NCBI RefSeq assembly: GCF_004114935.1
Contig: NZ_CP022221.1
Location: forward strand, 6,159,001 to 6,223,000
Source of the DNA: Bradyrhizobium zhanjiangense
Lineage (GTDB): Bacteria > Pseudomonadota > Alphaproteobacteria > Rhizobiales > Xanthobacteraceae
Length of the DNA: 64,000 nt
Direction of reading: 5' to 3'
Part shown: piece by piece, positions 1-9,205 of the stretch
How positions within the stretch are numbered: position 1 is the first letter of the stretch
Layout: every line of letters begins with the position of its first letter
The notes under the pieces: generated by a model
Told to the model about the DNA's origin: nothing
Database searches by the model: none
Seen by the model: the letters and a program-made list of their open reading frames with translations, nothing else
Made by a program: the position numbers and the translations under genes

Positions 1-1236
1 GAAGGCATCGCCGAAGCCGAGCTGGTGGAGTGGCAGGTACAAGTCGGCGATCTCGTGCGCGAGGATGCTGTGCTCGGCGCCGTCATGACCGACAAGGCCA
101 CGGTCGAGATTCCCTCTCCAGCCGAAGGACGTGTGGTCTGGCTCGCCGGCAAGGTTGGCGACATGCTTGCGATCGGCTCCGACTTCGTCCGGCTCGACGT
201 GGACGGCAAGGGCGAAACGTCCACCACGACTGCGGCGCCGGCAGTGCAAACGACGAGCGCGCCAGCACGAAAAGCGGGTCATGCGGCGCGCGCCACGCCA
301 GCGATCGCACCCGCGCATGTTGCACCCTCCCCGCAGCCTCTGGCGACACCGGCCCGTCGCGAAGGCGAACGGCCATTGGCAGCGCCCGCGGTCCGGCTCC
401 GCGCGCGCGAGGCGGGAATCGACCTGCGTCAGTTGCACGGCTCCGGCCCGGCCGGTCGGATCACCCACGACGATCTCGACAGCTACATCGCACGTGGCTC
501 CGACGACGCGCCCGCGCTGCGGAGCCGACCCAAGACGGCCGTCACGGATACCAAGGTCGTCGGCCTGCGCCGCAAGATCGCCGAGAGAATGTCGATCGCA
601 AATGCGCGGATCCCGCACATTACCTATGTCGAGGAGGTCGACGTCACCGCGCTCGAAGATCTTCGCGCAAAGCTCAACGAGCAGAAGCGCACCGACAGGC
701 CCAAGCTGACGCTGTTGCCGTTCCTGATGCAAGCTATCGTGCGTGCCGTCGCCGCACAGCCCGAGCTCAACGCCCATTTCGATGACGAGGCCGGCATCGT
801 GCACCAGCACGCCGCCGTCCACATGGGGATTGCGACGCAAACCGGGGCTGGCCTTATGGTGCCGGTCGTCCGCCATACGGAGGCGCGCGATCTCTTCGAC
901 TGCGCGGCCGAGGTGATCCGTGTCACCGAGGCGGCGCGGAACGGCACGGCTACGCGCGACGAGCTCATCGGTTCGACCATCACGATCACTTCACTCGGCG
1001 CGTTAGGTGGGCTTGCGACGACGCCGATTATCAATCACCCCGAGGTCGCAATCGTCGGGGTCAATCGAATCGCAATACGTCCGCACTGGGACGGCGCAGG
1101 CTTCGTGCCGCGCAAGATGATGAATCTGTCGTCGAGCTTCGATCACCGCGTGATCGACGGTTTCAACGCCGCGCTGTTCGTGCAGCGGATCAAGACGCAA
1201 CTCGAAACGCCCGCCATGATCTTCATTGACGTATAA
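1..1236 (+). CDS. 2-oxo-acid dehydrogenase E2 (dihydrolipoamide acyltransferase), 5'-truncated by window
   Basis: Transfers acyl groups from E1 to CoA through a swinging lipoyl arm. The frame is open from base 1 with no start, so the first residues (probably about a dozen) lie upstream. The lipoyl domain fills the first ~80 residues, with the lipoyl-lysine motif MTDKATVEIPSP. An Ala/Pro-rich linker follows, then a peripheral subunit-binding domain (around residues 125-160, SGPAGRI) and the catalytic acyltransferase domain ending in FDHRVIDG, which contains the HxxxDG active site. The E3 gene starts five bases after its stop, so the E1 genes should lie just upstream. The opening residues EGIAEAELVEW resemble branched-chain-type E2 more than pyruvate E2, but the substrate cannot be fixed from this gene alone. 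Confidence 0.93.
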   Translation, partial: EGIAEAELVEWQVQVGDLVREDAVLGAVMTDKATVEIPSPAEGRVVWLAGKVGDMLAIGSDFVRLDVDGKGETSTTTAAPAVQTTSAPARKAGHAARATPAIAPAHVAPSPQPLATPARREGERPLAAPAVRLRAREAGIDLRQLHGSGPAGRITHDDLDSYIARGSDDAPALRSRPKTAVTDTKVVGLRRKIAERMSIANARIPHITYVEEVDVTALEDLRAKLNEQKRTDRPKLTLLPFLMQAIVRAVAAQPELNAHFDDEAGIVHQHAAVHMGIATQTGAGLMVPVVRHTEARDLFDCAAEVIRVTEAARNGTATRDELIGSTITITSLGALGGLATTPIINHPEVAIVGVNRIAIRPHWDGAGFVPRKMMNLSSSFDHRVIDGFNAALFVQRIKTQLETPAMIFIDV

Positions 1237-1240
1237 GACT

Positions 1241-2638
1241 ATGAACGACACCACCTGTAAGCTTCTCGTCATAGGCGCGGGCCCCGGCGGCTATACCTGT
1301 GCGATCCGGGCGGGCCAGCTCGGCATCGACACCGTGGTCGTCGAGTCCGAAAAGCCGGGAGGAACCTGCCTCAACATCGGCTGCATCCCCTCGAAGGCCC
1401 TGATCCACGCGGCCGACACTTACGAGACGGTCGCACGTGCCGCCGACGGCAAGGCTCAGCTCGGCATCTCCGCCCTAAAGCCGTCACTCGACTTCACCAA
1501 AACCATCGCCTGGAAGGACGATATCGTGCGGCGTCTCAATGGCGGCGTGAGCGGACTGTTGAAGCGCGCCGGCGTCAGATATGTGGCCGGACACGCGAGC
1601 TTTCACGACGGCAAGACCGTCGAGGTTCACACGACCAACGGCGTTCAGCTGATCCATGCCGAAACCATCGTGATCGCCACAGGTTCGGCGCCGATCGAGC
1701 TACCGTCCCTTCCTTTCGGCGGCCGCGTCATCTCATCGACAGATGCCCTGGCGCTTGCCGAGGTGCCCAAGCGGCTGATCGTCGTCGGTGGCGGCTACAT
1801 CGGCCTCGAACTCGGCACGGCCTTTGCCAAACTCGGCGCCGACGTAACCGTGGTCGAGGCCACACCGCGCATTCTGCCGCAATATGACGGCGAGCTGAGC
1901 GACCCCGTTGCCAGGCGACTCCGTGCGCTGGGCGTTACAGTCCTGACAAGCGCGAAAGCCAAAGCGTTGGTCGCGGAAGGCACGGCGCTTCTGATCGAAA
2001 CCGCCGACGGCGGACAGACAACGCTCGAAGCCGACAAGATCCTGGTCACGGTCGGCCGTAAGCCCGCGACGTCAGGCTTCGGCCTCGAGTTGCTCGATCT
2101 CGACATGGACGGCCCCTACATCCGCATCGACGATCGATGCCGAACCTCGATGCGCGGCGTATTCGCGATCGGCGACGTCACGGGCGAGCCGATGCTGGCG
2201 CACCGCGCCATGGCGCAAGGCGAGATGGTCGCCGAAATCGTCGCAGGCCACCGTCGCGCCTGGGACCGCGTCGCAATTCCCGCGATCTGCTTCACCGATC
2301 CCGAGATCGTCATGGTCGGCCTCTCACCAAGCGAGGCGCGGGACAAGGGTCTTGAGGTCAAGTCCGATCTGTTTCCTTTCAAGGCCAGCGGTCGTGCACT
2401 CACGCTGGATCGGGACGACGGCTTCATCCGCACCGTGGCGCGTGCCGACAATCATGTCCTGCTCGGGATTCAGGGCGTGGGCCCGGGCCTCGCCGAGTTG
2501 TCAGCGGCGTTCAGTCTGGCGCTGGAGATGGGCGCGCGCCTCGAGGACATCGCCCTGACCATCCATGCCCATCCGACTCTGAGCGAGGGCTTTCATGAGG
2601 CCGCGCTGAGATCACTAGGCCATGCAATTCATGTCTAA
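1241..2638 (+). CDS. lpdA: dihydrolipoyl dehydrogenase (E3)
   Basis: FAD- and NAD-dependent enzyme that reoxidises the lipoyl group of the preceding E2. The N-terminal FAD motif GAGPGG is at residues 12-17 and the redox-active disulfide CLNIGC at C43/C48. A second nucleotide-binding motif (VVGGGYIGLE) lies near residue 185, and the C-terminal HAHPTLSE supplies the His-Glu dyad. Length is 465 residues, normal for the family. The ATG at 1241 was chosen over an in-frame TTG at 1226, which lies inside the E2 gene. It is co-transcribed with E2, as is usual for alphaproteobacterial bkd or acetoin-type operons. Confidence 0.95.
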   Translation: MNDTTCKLLVIGAGPGGYTCAIRAGQLGIDTVVVESEKPGGTCLNIGCIPSKALIHAADTYETVARAADGKAQLGISALKPSLDFTKTIAWKDDIVRRLNGGVSGLLKRAGVRYVAGHASFHDGKTVEVHTTNGVQLIHAETIVIATGSAPIELPSLPFGGRVISSTDALALAEVPKRLIVVGGGYIGLELGTAFAKLGADVTVVEATPRILPQYDGELSDPVARRLRALGVTVLTSAKAKALVAEGTALLIETADGGQTTLEADKILVTVGRKPATSGFGLELLDLDMDGPYIRIDDRCRTSMRGVFAIGDVTGEPMLAHRAMAQGEMVAEIVAGHRRAWDRVAIPAICFTDPEIVMVGLSPSEARDKGLEVKSDLFPFKASGRALTLDRDDGFIRTVARADNHVLLGIQGVGPGLAELSAAFSLALEMGARLEDIALTIHAHPTLSEGFHEAALRSLGHAIHV

Positions 2639-2655
2639 AACATAGGGGGGGAACC

Positions 2656-3987
2656 ATGAGCCAGACCACGACTTTTGCCGACGCTGCGAGCGGTGCGAGA
2701 AGCAGCATCGAGACCTCGACCATCCGCGCCATCTCCTGGCGCCTGATTCCGTTCCTGGTGCTGGCCTATTTCTTCTCCTATCTCGACCGCGTCAATCTCG
2801 GCTTCGCCGCGCTGACCATGAATGCGGAGCTGAAGTTCACGCCGCTGATCTTCTCCTGGGGCGCCGGCATCTTCTTCATCGGCTATTTCATCTTCGAGGT
2901 GCCGAGCAACCTCGCGCTGGAGAAATTCGGCGCCAGCCGCTGGATCGCCCGCATCATGGTGACCTGGGGCATCATCTCGGCGCTGATGGCGCTGGTCAGC
3001 GATGTCACCAGCTTCTATGTCCTGCGCTTCCTGCTCGGCGTCGCCGAGGCCGGCTTCTTCCCGGGCATCATCCTGTATCTGACCTATTGGTACCCGGCCG
3101 AATACCGCGCCCGCTTCCTCGCCGCCTTCGCCATCGCCGTGCCGGTCTCGACCGTGATCGGCGCGCCGGTCTCGGGCCTCTTGCTCGGGCTCGACGGCAT
3201 CATGGGGCTGAAGGGCTGGCAGTGGCTGTTCATCATCGAGGGCATCCCTTCCGTGCTGCTCGGCCTCATCACCTGGTTCTATCTCACCGACAGACCGGAG
3301 AAGGCGAATTGGCTCTCGACCGAGCAGAAAGCCTGGCTCAAGGCCAAGCTCGATTCCGAGATTGCCGCCAAGCAGGCGGTGAAGCATCCCTCGCTCGGCC
3401 AGGCGCTGTCGTCGCCGAAGGTGATCGCGCTCAGCCTGATCTATTTCGGCTTCGTCGGCGCGCTCTATGGCATGCAGTTCTGGCTGCCGCAGATCGTCAA
3501 GGCGTTCGGCCTCACCAACGCGCAGACCGGCTTCGTCACCGCGATCCCCTATCTGTTCGGCACCATCGCCATGATCCTGTGGGCGCGGCATTCGGATGCG
3601 AGCCGCGAGCGCGTGATGCATGTCGGCGCGCCGCTGCTGCTCACCGCCGTTGCGCTCGGCATCTCCTCCTATCTCACCGACCCCACCCTCACGATGGTGG
3701 TGCTGACGGTCGCCGCGATCGGGGTGTTCTGCTGCTTCGGCGTGTTCTGGACCCTGCCGACCGCCTGGCTGTCCGGCACGGCGGCGGCCGGCGCCATCGC
3801 GCTGATCAACTCGATCGGCAATCTCGCCGGCTTCGGCGGGCCGTATCTGATCGGCTGGGTCAAGGAAGCCACCGGCCAGACCTCGACCGGTCTGCTCGTC
3901 CTTGCCGTCCTGCCGCTGATCGCCGGCCTCCTGGTCTTCGCCGGCGGCCACGACAGCAAGCAGGAGTTTGCTGAACAGAAGCGGTAA
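2656..3987 (+). CDS. MFS transporter, anion:cation symporter family
   Basis: A 443-residue inner-membrane permease with about twelve hydrophobic segments. The first is FLVLAYFFSYLDRVNLGFAA; its SYLDRVN motif is typical of ACS-type carriers (phthalate, 4-hydroxyphenylacetate, tartrate, glucarate). A GGGGGG-rich ribosome site precedes the ATG. It begins 17 bases after lpdA, so it probably imports the acid whose 2-oxo product the E1/E2/E3 complex decarboxylates. That link is inferred from position only. It converges on the monooxygenase gene at 4021, with 33 bases between them. Confidence 0.88.
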   Translation: MSQTTTFADAASGARSSIETSTIRAISWRLIPFLVLAYFFSYLDRVNLGFAALTMNAELKFTPLIFSWGAGIFFIGYFIFEVPSNLALEKFGASRWIARIMVTWGIISALMALVSDVTSFYVLRFLLGVAEAGFFPGIILYLTYWYPAEYRARFLAAFAIAVPVSTVIGAPVSGLLLGLDGIMGLKGWQWLFIIEGIPSVLLGLITWFYLTDRPEKANWLSTEQKAWLKAKLDSEIAAKQAVKHPSLGQALSSPKVIALSLIYFGFVGALYGMQFWLPQIVKAFGLTNAQTGFVTAIPYLFGTIAMILWARHSDASRERVMHVGAPLLLTAVALGISSYLTDPTLTMVVLTVAAIGVFCCFGVFWTLPTAWLSGTAAAGAIALINSIGNLAGFGGPYLIGWVKEATGQTSTGLLVLAVLPLIAGLLVFAGGHDSKQEFAEQKR

Positions 3988-4020
3988 GCAGCGTGCATGC
4001 GGTCTCCTCGGTTGCGGCTG

Positions 4021-5655
4021 TCAGGCCGCGACCATCGTTCGTCCGCGCTCGAACACGAAGTCGCGGTACCCGGCCTCGATCGCGGCGGCACAATACTCCC
4101 GGTATTTTGGAAAGCCGCCCGTGAACAGCGACAGCCCTTGCGCCTTGTCCTTGACATTGGTGCCGACGTACCAGGTCTTCGCCTTGGTCAGCAGCGAACG
4201 CTGGGCAAGCTTGAATACCAGCGCCATCCATTCGTCTTCCGCCTGCCTGGTTGGTTCGATGGTGTCGAGACCCTGGTCCGCCATATGCGTGATCGTGTGC
4301 GCGATCCAGACGACGTCGTTCTCGCTGATCCTGACGATGTTGGCGAGCGCGGCGGGGCCGTTGGGTCCGGTGGTCATGAAGAGGTTCGGAAACCCTTCCA
4401 TCATGAGACCGAGATACGACCGTGCTCCTGCCTTCCATTTCTCATTGACTGTCCGGCCGTCGCGGCCGACGACGTCGAAGGCAGTCAACGCTCCCGTTAG
4501 CCCGTCATAGCCGGTCGCGAAGATCAGCATGTCGAGTGCGGTTTCACTCGATTGCGTCCGCACGCCTTGCGCCGTGATCTCCACGATCGGATCGGTGACG
4601 CAATCGATCAGGTGGACATTCGGCCGGTTGAAGGTCTCATAGTAGCCTGTATCCAGGCACGGACGACGGGCGAAGATCGGATAGCCGCGCGGCTTCAGCC
4701 TCTCCGCAGTGACGGGATCGGCGACGACGCCGTTGATCTTGCCGCGCACGAACTCCGCCACGTGCTCGTTGGCTTCCTCGTTGCTCAGAAGATCCGTGAA
4801 AGTGCCGAGCATGGCCAGCCCTCCGGCCTTCCAGGCGTCTTCGAGCAATTCGCGGCGGCGCGACGGCGTCACACTGAAGAAGGCCCGCGTCGTCCACGGG
4901 CGCACGCCGCCATTCGGGCTGTTACGGGCCGCCTCGCGAATGCCGGTATAGTTACGCTTGACCTCGGCCACGTAGTCGGGATCGAGCTTCTGGTTGCGCA
5001 TCGGCATCGTGAAGCTCGGCGTGCGCTGGAACACGTAGAGCTCGCCGGCCTGCCGGCCCACCTCCTGCACGATCTGAATGCCGGTCGATCCGGTACCGAT
5101 CACGCCGACGCGCTTGCCTTCATAGCTGACGGGATGATGCGGCCAGCGGCCGGCCCGCAACAACTCGCCCGCGTAGCGCGCGACGCCGGGGATCTCGGGA
5201 TCCCTGGGCACCGAGAGCGGGCCGGTCGCCATCACGCAATAGGTCGCTTCGACCATCTCGCCGCGATCCGTCGTCACCGACCAGAGCTTTCGCGTCTCGT
5301 CCCAGACGGCGCTCACGATGCGCGTGTTGAACTGGTAGTGCTTGCGCAGGTCGAGGCGATCGGCGACGAAGTTGAAGTAGGCCAAGAGCTCCGGCTGCGA
5401 GGCGAATTCTTCCGACCAGGTCCATTCCTGCTCGATCTCGGGCGAGAACGAATAGCTGTAGTCGATGCTCGGCAGGTCGACGCGCGCGCCCGGATAGCGG
5501 TTCCAGTACCACACGCCGCCGACATCGCCGCCCGCTTCGTAGGCCGCGATGTTCAGACCCATCTCGCGTAGCTTATAGACGGCGTAGAGACCACCGAATC
5601 CCGCGCCGATGACGACCACGTCCAGGCGCCGTCCCTTCACATCTGCATGGCTCAT
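4021..5655 (-). CDS. flavin-containing monooxygenase, Baeyer-Villiger type (atypical fingerprint)
   Basis: A 544-residue FAD/NADPH monooxygenase of the cyclohexanone-monooxygenase group, expected to insert oxygen next to a ketone. The FAD Rossmann motif GAGFGG is at residues 17-22 and the NADPH motif GTGSTG at 187-192. The family fingerprint FxGxxxHxxxWP appears at residues 161-172 as YAGELLRAGRWP: Phe is Tyr and the conserved His is Arg (R167). Activity as a true Baeyer-Villiger enzyme is therefore uncertain, and N- or S-oxygenation is an alternative. It is second in a two-gene minus-strand operon behind the SnoaL-like gene, diverging from an IclR regulator. Confidence 0.88.
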   Translation of the reverse strand: MSHADVKGRRLDVVVIGAGFGGLYAVYKLREMGLNIAAYEAGGDVGGVWYWNRYPGARVDLPSIDYSYSFSPEIEQEWTWSEEFASQPELLAYFNFVADRLDLRKHYQFNTRIVSAVWDETRKLWSVTTDRGEMVEATYCVMATGPLSVPRDPEIPGVARYAGELLRAGRWPHHPVSYEGKRVGVIGTGSTGIQIVQEVGRQAGELYVFQRTPSFTMPMRNQKLDPDYVAEVKRNYTGIREAARNSPNGGVRPWTTRAFFSVTPSRRRELLEDAWKAGGLAMLGTFTDLLSNEEANEHVAEFVRGKINGVVADPVTAERLKPRGYPIFARRPCLDTGYYETFNRPNVHLIDCVTDPIVEITAQGVRTQSSETALDMLIFATGYDGLTGALTAFDVVGRDGRTVNEKWKAGARSYLGLMMEGFPNLFMTTGPNGPAALANIVRISENDVVWIAHTITHMADQGLDTIEPTRQAEDEWMALVFKLAQRSLLTKAKTWYVGTNVKDKAQGLSLFTGGFPKYREYCAAAIEAGYRDFVFERGRTMVAA

Positions 5656-5698
5656 ATTGGCATTCCCTCAAGACTGGATCGTTCAAGTCGGTGTCCGC

Positions 5699-6229
5699 CT
5701 AGCTCCGGCGGAGCAGATCGTAGATGGGATCGTCGGGATATCGCGCCCCCAACGGCAACCGCAGGCCGAAGCGGACCGCCTCGGACTCGGTCGCCGCGAC
5801 CTGCTCGTCCACCCAGTCGTAGGCGACGACACGGCGCGCAACGCGCCATTCGCTATCGCGCTTTTTGAAGACATCGCAGTACCGGCCGGCGATCAGAAAC
5901 TGTCGAACGCCGCCGTCTGTTGCAGGCCCGCGCTGCAAGGCGAGGAAATAGGTCTCGACAACAGCTTCTTCGGGCGCGGTGAATTCGATCAGGATATTGC
6001 CGACCGTATGAACGTTGCGCGCGTCGGTCTTGAAGATGTCCTTGGCCCAGTCGAAGAAGCCTTCGACCGGCCCCGAATATGGTCCATGCTGATCGGTGGC
6101 ATCCGGCCAGTAGGCGCTGCGGAGCGCGGCTCCATCGGCGCGATCAACTCCGCGACAATAGCGGAAGATGCAATCGCGGATGGCCTCCCTGTCGAGCAGC
6201 TCCGCGATCTTCTCGTGCGTTACGGTCAT
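5699..6229 (-). CDS. SnoaL-like / NTF2-fold protein
   Basis: A 176-residue cone-shaped alpha+beta barrel protein of the nuclear-transport-factor-2 superfamily. The N-terminal block ELLDREAIRDCIFRYCRGVD is characteristic of SnoaL_4-type proteins found beside ring hydroxylases, dehydratases and monooxygenases. The ATG at 6229 follows a GAGG-containing site; an upstream in-frame GTG reaching 6334 would overlap the regulator promoter and is unlikely. It lies 43 bases before the flavin monooxygenase and shares its promoter. It may be a dehydratase, isomerase or hydroxylase helper; the sequence does not decide. Confidence 0.8.
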   Translation of the reverse strand: MTVTHEKIAELLDREAIRDCIFRYCRGVDRADGAALRSAYWPDATDQHGPYSGPVEGFFDWAKDIFKTDARNVHTVGNILIEFTAPEEAVVETYFLALQRGPATDGGVRQFLIAGRYCDVFKKRDSEWRVARRVVAYDWVDEQVAATESEAVRFGLRLPLGARYPDDPIYDLLRRS

Positions 6230-6335
6230 TTTCGAGCCTCGAAGCTCCGGCTCGATCCGCCACCGGCGGACCGGCCCTCCCTTGACGGCAGCGACCATCT
6301 CATGTGCAGTGGGAGGCCACCAACAAATGTTCATA

Positions 6336-6354
6336 TGTGAAGCTGAATTTCACA
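6336..6354. promoter_or_regulatory. inverted repeat, candidate IclR operator
   Basis: TGTGAA and TTCACA form a perfect six-base inverted repeat around a seven-base spacer. It lies in the 158-base gap between the SnoaL-like gene (minus) and the IclR gene (plus). The position suits autoregulation plus control of the monooxygenase operon. No binding data; inferred from symmetry and location. Confidence 0.45.
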
Positions 6355-6387
6355 TCCGTGAATTTGCTAGGGCCGAGGGAGGGACGA

Positions 6388-7188
6388 TTGCCATCGCAGC
6401 TGACGACCTCCGCTTCGATTTCCGCGGCCGGATCGACCGTGAAATCCGCGCTGCGCGCCATCGAAATTCTCGAATTCTTCATGCGGGAGCGGCAGCCGCG
6501 TGCGATGTCCGAAATCAGCGGGGCGCTGGGCTATCCGGCATCCAGCACAACAGTCCTGCTCAAGACCCTGGTAGGTCTCGGCTACCTGAATTTCGACCGC
6601 AGGACGAAACTCTATTTCCCAACCCCAAAAGTGACATCACTGGGCGACTGGATTCCCAAATCCCTGTTCGGCAACAGCCGCGTGCTGGAGGCGATGCGCG
6701 ACGTGCACGCCGCAACGGGCGAAGCCGTTTCAATCGGCACGACCAACGACGTGTATCTGCAATACGTCAAGATCATCCAGTCGACCCACCCGCTACGCTT
6801 CCACGTCGACGAGGGAACGCTGCGGCCGCTGACGCAGTCCGCGCTCGGCTGGCTGTTGATGTCGACGATGTCCGACGAGAAGCTCGACACGATTGTGCGC
6901 CGCGCCAACATCGCGACGCCGAACGCAGCAGACAGGGTCAAGCCTCAGGACATGATCCGGCGGATTCGGGAGATCCGGGGCAAGGGACATTGCTCGGCGG
7001 AGAACGTCCCGATGCTGGGCGGCGCGACGATCTGCGTCCTGCTCCCAATCACAATTCAGAATCAACCCGTCGCTCTCGGGCTTGGCGGCGTCGCCGAGCG
7101 GATCAAGCAAAACGCCAGCCGCTACCTGAATGTTCTGCGGCAGGCCGCCAGATCGGTCAAAGCTGGCGACAGCGACACAGACGTTTGA
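6388..7188 (+). CDS. IclR family transcriptional regulator
   Basis: A 266-residue regulator with an N-terminal winged helix-turn-helix (about residues 16-75, TVKSALRAIEILEFF then EISGALGYPASSTTVLLKTL) and a C-terminal IclR effector-binding domain. The TTG at 6388 is preferred because a strong GAGGGAGGGA site ends a few bases upstream; longer in-frame versions beginning at GTG 6304 have no such site. It diverges from the SnoaL/monooxygenase operon and probably controls it in response to the substrate or a breakdown product. Its 3' end converges on tctA with 20 bases between. Confidence 0.85.
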   Translation: MPSQLTTSASISAAGSTVKSALRAIEILEFFMRERQPRAMSEISGALGYPASSTTVLLKTLVGLGYLNFDRRTKLYFPTPKVTSLGDWIPKSLFGNSRVLEAMRDVHAATGEAVSIGTTNDVYLQYVKIIQSTHPLRFHVDEGTLRPLTQSALGWLLMSTMSDEKLDTIVRRANIATPNAADRVKPQDMIRRIREIRGKGHCSAENVPMLGGATICVLLPITIQNQPVALGLGGVAERIKQNASRYLNVLRQAARSVKAGDSDTDV

Positions 7189-7208
7189 CGCCGGGCGGGC
7201 GACGGCAC

Positions 7209-8708
7209 CTACTCCTGCAGCGCCTCCTCCCGCCGCGACCGGATCGTCGGCAGCATGATCATGACGATCGCGATTGCGGCTGCGGCCAGCAGCGTTGCCG
7301 ACAATGGCGAGGTCACGAACACGCTGACATCGCCGCGCGATAGCACCATGGCGCGGCGGAAGTTCTCTTCGATCGCTGGCCCAAGCACCAGGCCCAGCAG
7401 CAGTGGCGCGGCCGGCAGCTGCAGCTTAATGAGGACATAGCCGAAGACGCAGAACACCGCCGCTTCATGCACCTCGAAGGTCCCGCTGTTGATCGAATAG
7501 ACGCCGATCGAGCAGAACACCATGATCGCCGGGAACAGATAGCGATAGGGAATGGTGAGAAGTTTGACCCACAATCCAACCAGCGGCAGATTGAGAACGA
7601 GCAGCATCAGATTGCCGACCCACATCGAGGCGATCAGGCCCCAGAACAAGGTCGGGTTCTTGGTCACGACCTCCGGACCGGGCTGGATGTTGTGGATGTT
7701 CATCGCACCGACCATCAGCGCCATAACCACATTGGAGGGCACGCCAAGTGTCAGCAGCGGAATGAAGGAGGTCTGGGCGCCTGCGTTGTTGGCCGATTCC
7801 GGCCCGGCAACGCCTTCGATCGCACCCTTGCCGAACTGTTCGGGGTGCTTCGAGAGCTTCTTCTCCAGCGTGTAGGAGGCAAACGACGACAGCACCGCAC
7901 CGCCGCCCGGCAGCACGCCGAGCAGCGTGCCGAGCGCGGTGCCGCGCAGCACCGCCGGGATCATGCGGCGGAAATCCTCACGCGTCGGAAACAGATTGGT
8001 GATCTTTTGCGTCACCAGCGACAGTTTGTCGTCTTGTTCGAGATTCTTCACGATCTCGGCAAAGCCAAAAATGCCCATCGCCAACGGCACGAAATCGAGG
8101 CCATCGAACAGCTGCGGGATGCCGAACGCGAAGCGCTGCGTGCCCGTGCTGAGATCGGTGCCGACGAGACTGAGCAGCATGCCGAGTACGACCATGCCGA
8201 TGCCTTCAATGAAGGGTCCACTGGATAGCACCGAGGCGAGGATGAGGCCGAGGAGCATCAGCGCGAAAAACTCCTTCGGCCCGAACAGCAACGCTGCCGC
8301 GGTCAGCGGCCCGGCCAGCGCCGCCAGCGCCAGTGTCGCCACGCAGCCGGCGAAGAACGAACCGATCGCGGCTGTCGAGAGCGCGACACCCGCCCGGCCC
8401 TGCTTGGCCATCTGGTAGCCGTCTATCGTGGTGACGACAGAGGAGGATTCGCCGGGCAGATTGACCACGATGGCGGTGGTCGAGCCGCCATATTGCGCGC
8501 CGTAATAGATGCCGGCGAGCATGATCAGGGCCGAATCCGGCTGCAGCGCGTAGGTGATCGGGAGCAGCATCGCGATGGTGGCGAGCGGGCCCAGGCCCGG
8601 GAGGACGCCGATCAGCGTCCCCAACAGGCAGCCGAAGAAGGCGTAGAGCAGATTGGCCGGCTGGGCCGCGGTGGAGAATCCGATCGCCAGGTTATGAAAC
8701 AGGTCCAT
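7209..8708 (-). CDS. tctA: tripartite tricarboxylate transporter large membrane subunit TctA
   Basis: A 499-residue polytopic membrane protein with the family block YGGSTTAIVVNLPGE and repeated hydrophobic segments. It forms the translocation channel of a TTT system with TctB and the periplasmic TctC. ATG 8708 is chosen; GTG 8714 is an alternative. It starts 12 bases after tctB and is the last gene of the minus-strand catabolic operon. The cognate binding protein is probably the TctC-type gene at 17513-18493, almost 9 kb away on the other strand. The substrate is unknown; TTT systems carry di- and tricarboxylates and many aromatic or branched acids. Confidence 0.93.
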   Translation of the reverse strand: MDLFHNLAIGFSTAAQPANLLYAFFGCLLGTLIGVLPGLGPLATIAMLLPITYALQPDSALIMLAGIYYGAQYGGSTTAIVVNLPGESSSVVTTIDGYQMAKQGRAGVALSTAAIGSFFAGCVATLALAALAGPLTAAALLFGPKEFFALMLLGLILASVLSSGPFIEGIGMVVLGMLLSLVGTDLSTGTQRFAFGIPQLFDGLDFVPLAMGIFGFAEIVKNLEQDDKLSLVTQKITNLFPTREDFRRMIPAVLRGTALGTLLGVLPGGGAVLSSFASYTLEKKLSKHPEQFGKGAIEGVAGPESANNAGAQTSFIPLLTLGVPSNVVMALMVGAMNIHNIQPGPEVVTKNPTLFWGLIASMWVGNLMLLVLNLPLVGLWVKLLTIPYRYLFPAIMVFCSIGVYSINSGTFEVHEAAVFCVFGYVLIKLQLPAAPLLLGLVLGPAIEENFRRAMVLSRGDVSVFVTSPLSATLLAAAAIAIVMIMLPTIRSRREEALQE

Positions 8709-8720
8709 CGTCACGGCCCG

Positions 8721-9188
8721 TCAATTGAGCAGCGCCGGCCACACCGGCAGCTGCAGCCCGAGGCCATAGACGAATACGAGGAGACACAGCGCGATCAGGA
8801 TGGCTGCATTGGCCAACGCGCCCTTCCAGGCAAACTCGGGACTAGCCCTGCTCGACACCACGATCAGGACCAGCAGCGCACCGATCAGACCGATCGGAAA
8901 CAGCAGAAGCGCAAACAGAATCACCGAGCCCGTGACCCAAGCAAGGCCCTTTACGTCCCAACTCCGCAACCTCTGCCGCTCTGCCGTCCTCAGCACGGCA
9001 CCCAGCATCACCGCGAGCCCGATGGCCGCAAGCACGATCGCCAGCAGCCGCGGAAAATAGCCGGGCCCCATCCGCGCCGCTGTGCCGGCCGGATAATTCA
9101 GTGCCATCACGAAGAAGAAGATCGCAAAGGCAAGAAACAATGCGCCCGACGCAAAGGCACGCTGATTTCTGATGGTTGGCCTCGCCAT
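8721..9188 (-). CDS. tctB: tripartite tricarboxylate transporter small membrane subunit TctB
   Basis: A 155-residue protein with four predicted membrane spans, including FLAFAIFFFVMALNYPAG, which carries the typical TctB NYP motif. ATG 9188 starts the recognisable protein; the longer open frame upstream runs antisense-like through the neighbouring gene. It sits between the CMD-family gene (18 bases upstream) and tctA (12 bases downstream), in the usual B-A order. Confidence 0.87.
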   Translation of the reverse strand: MARPTIRNQRAFASGALFLAFAIFFFVMALNYPAGTAARMGPGYFPRLLAIVLAAIGLAVMLGAVLRTAERQRLRSWDVKGLAWVTGSVILFALLLFPIGLIGALLVLIVVSSRASPEFAWKGALANAAILIALCLLVFVYGLGLQLPVWPALLN

Positions 9189-9205
9189 CGTCGTCGACCT
9201 TCCTG

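Noticed and set aside
2635..3951. A 438-codon minus-strand open frame
   Set aside because: Antisense to the MFS transporter; the translation is low-complexity Asp/Arg/Gly-rich with no membrane or catalytic pattern.
6304..6387. Longer N-terminus for the IclR regulator
   Set aside because: The extra residues show no family similarity, span the inverted repeat, and lack a ribosome site; TTG 6388 has a strong one.
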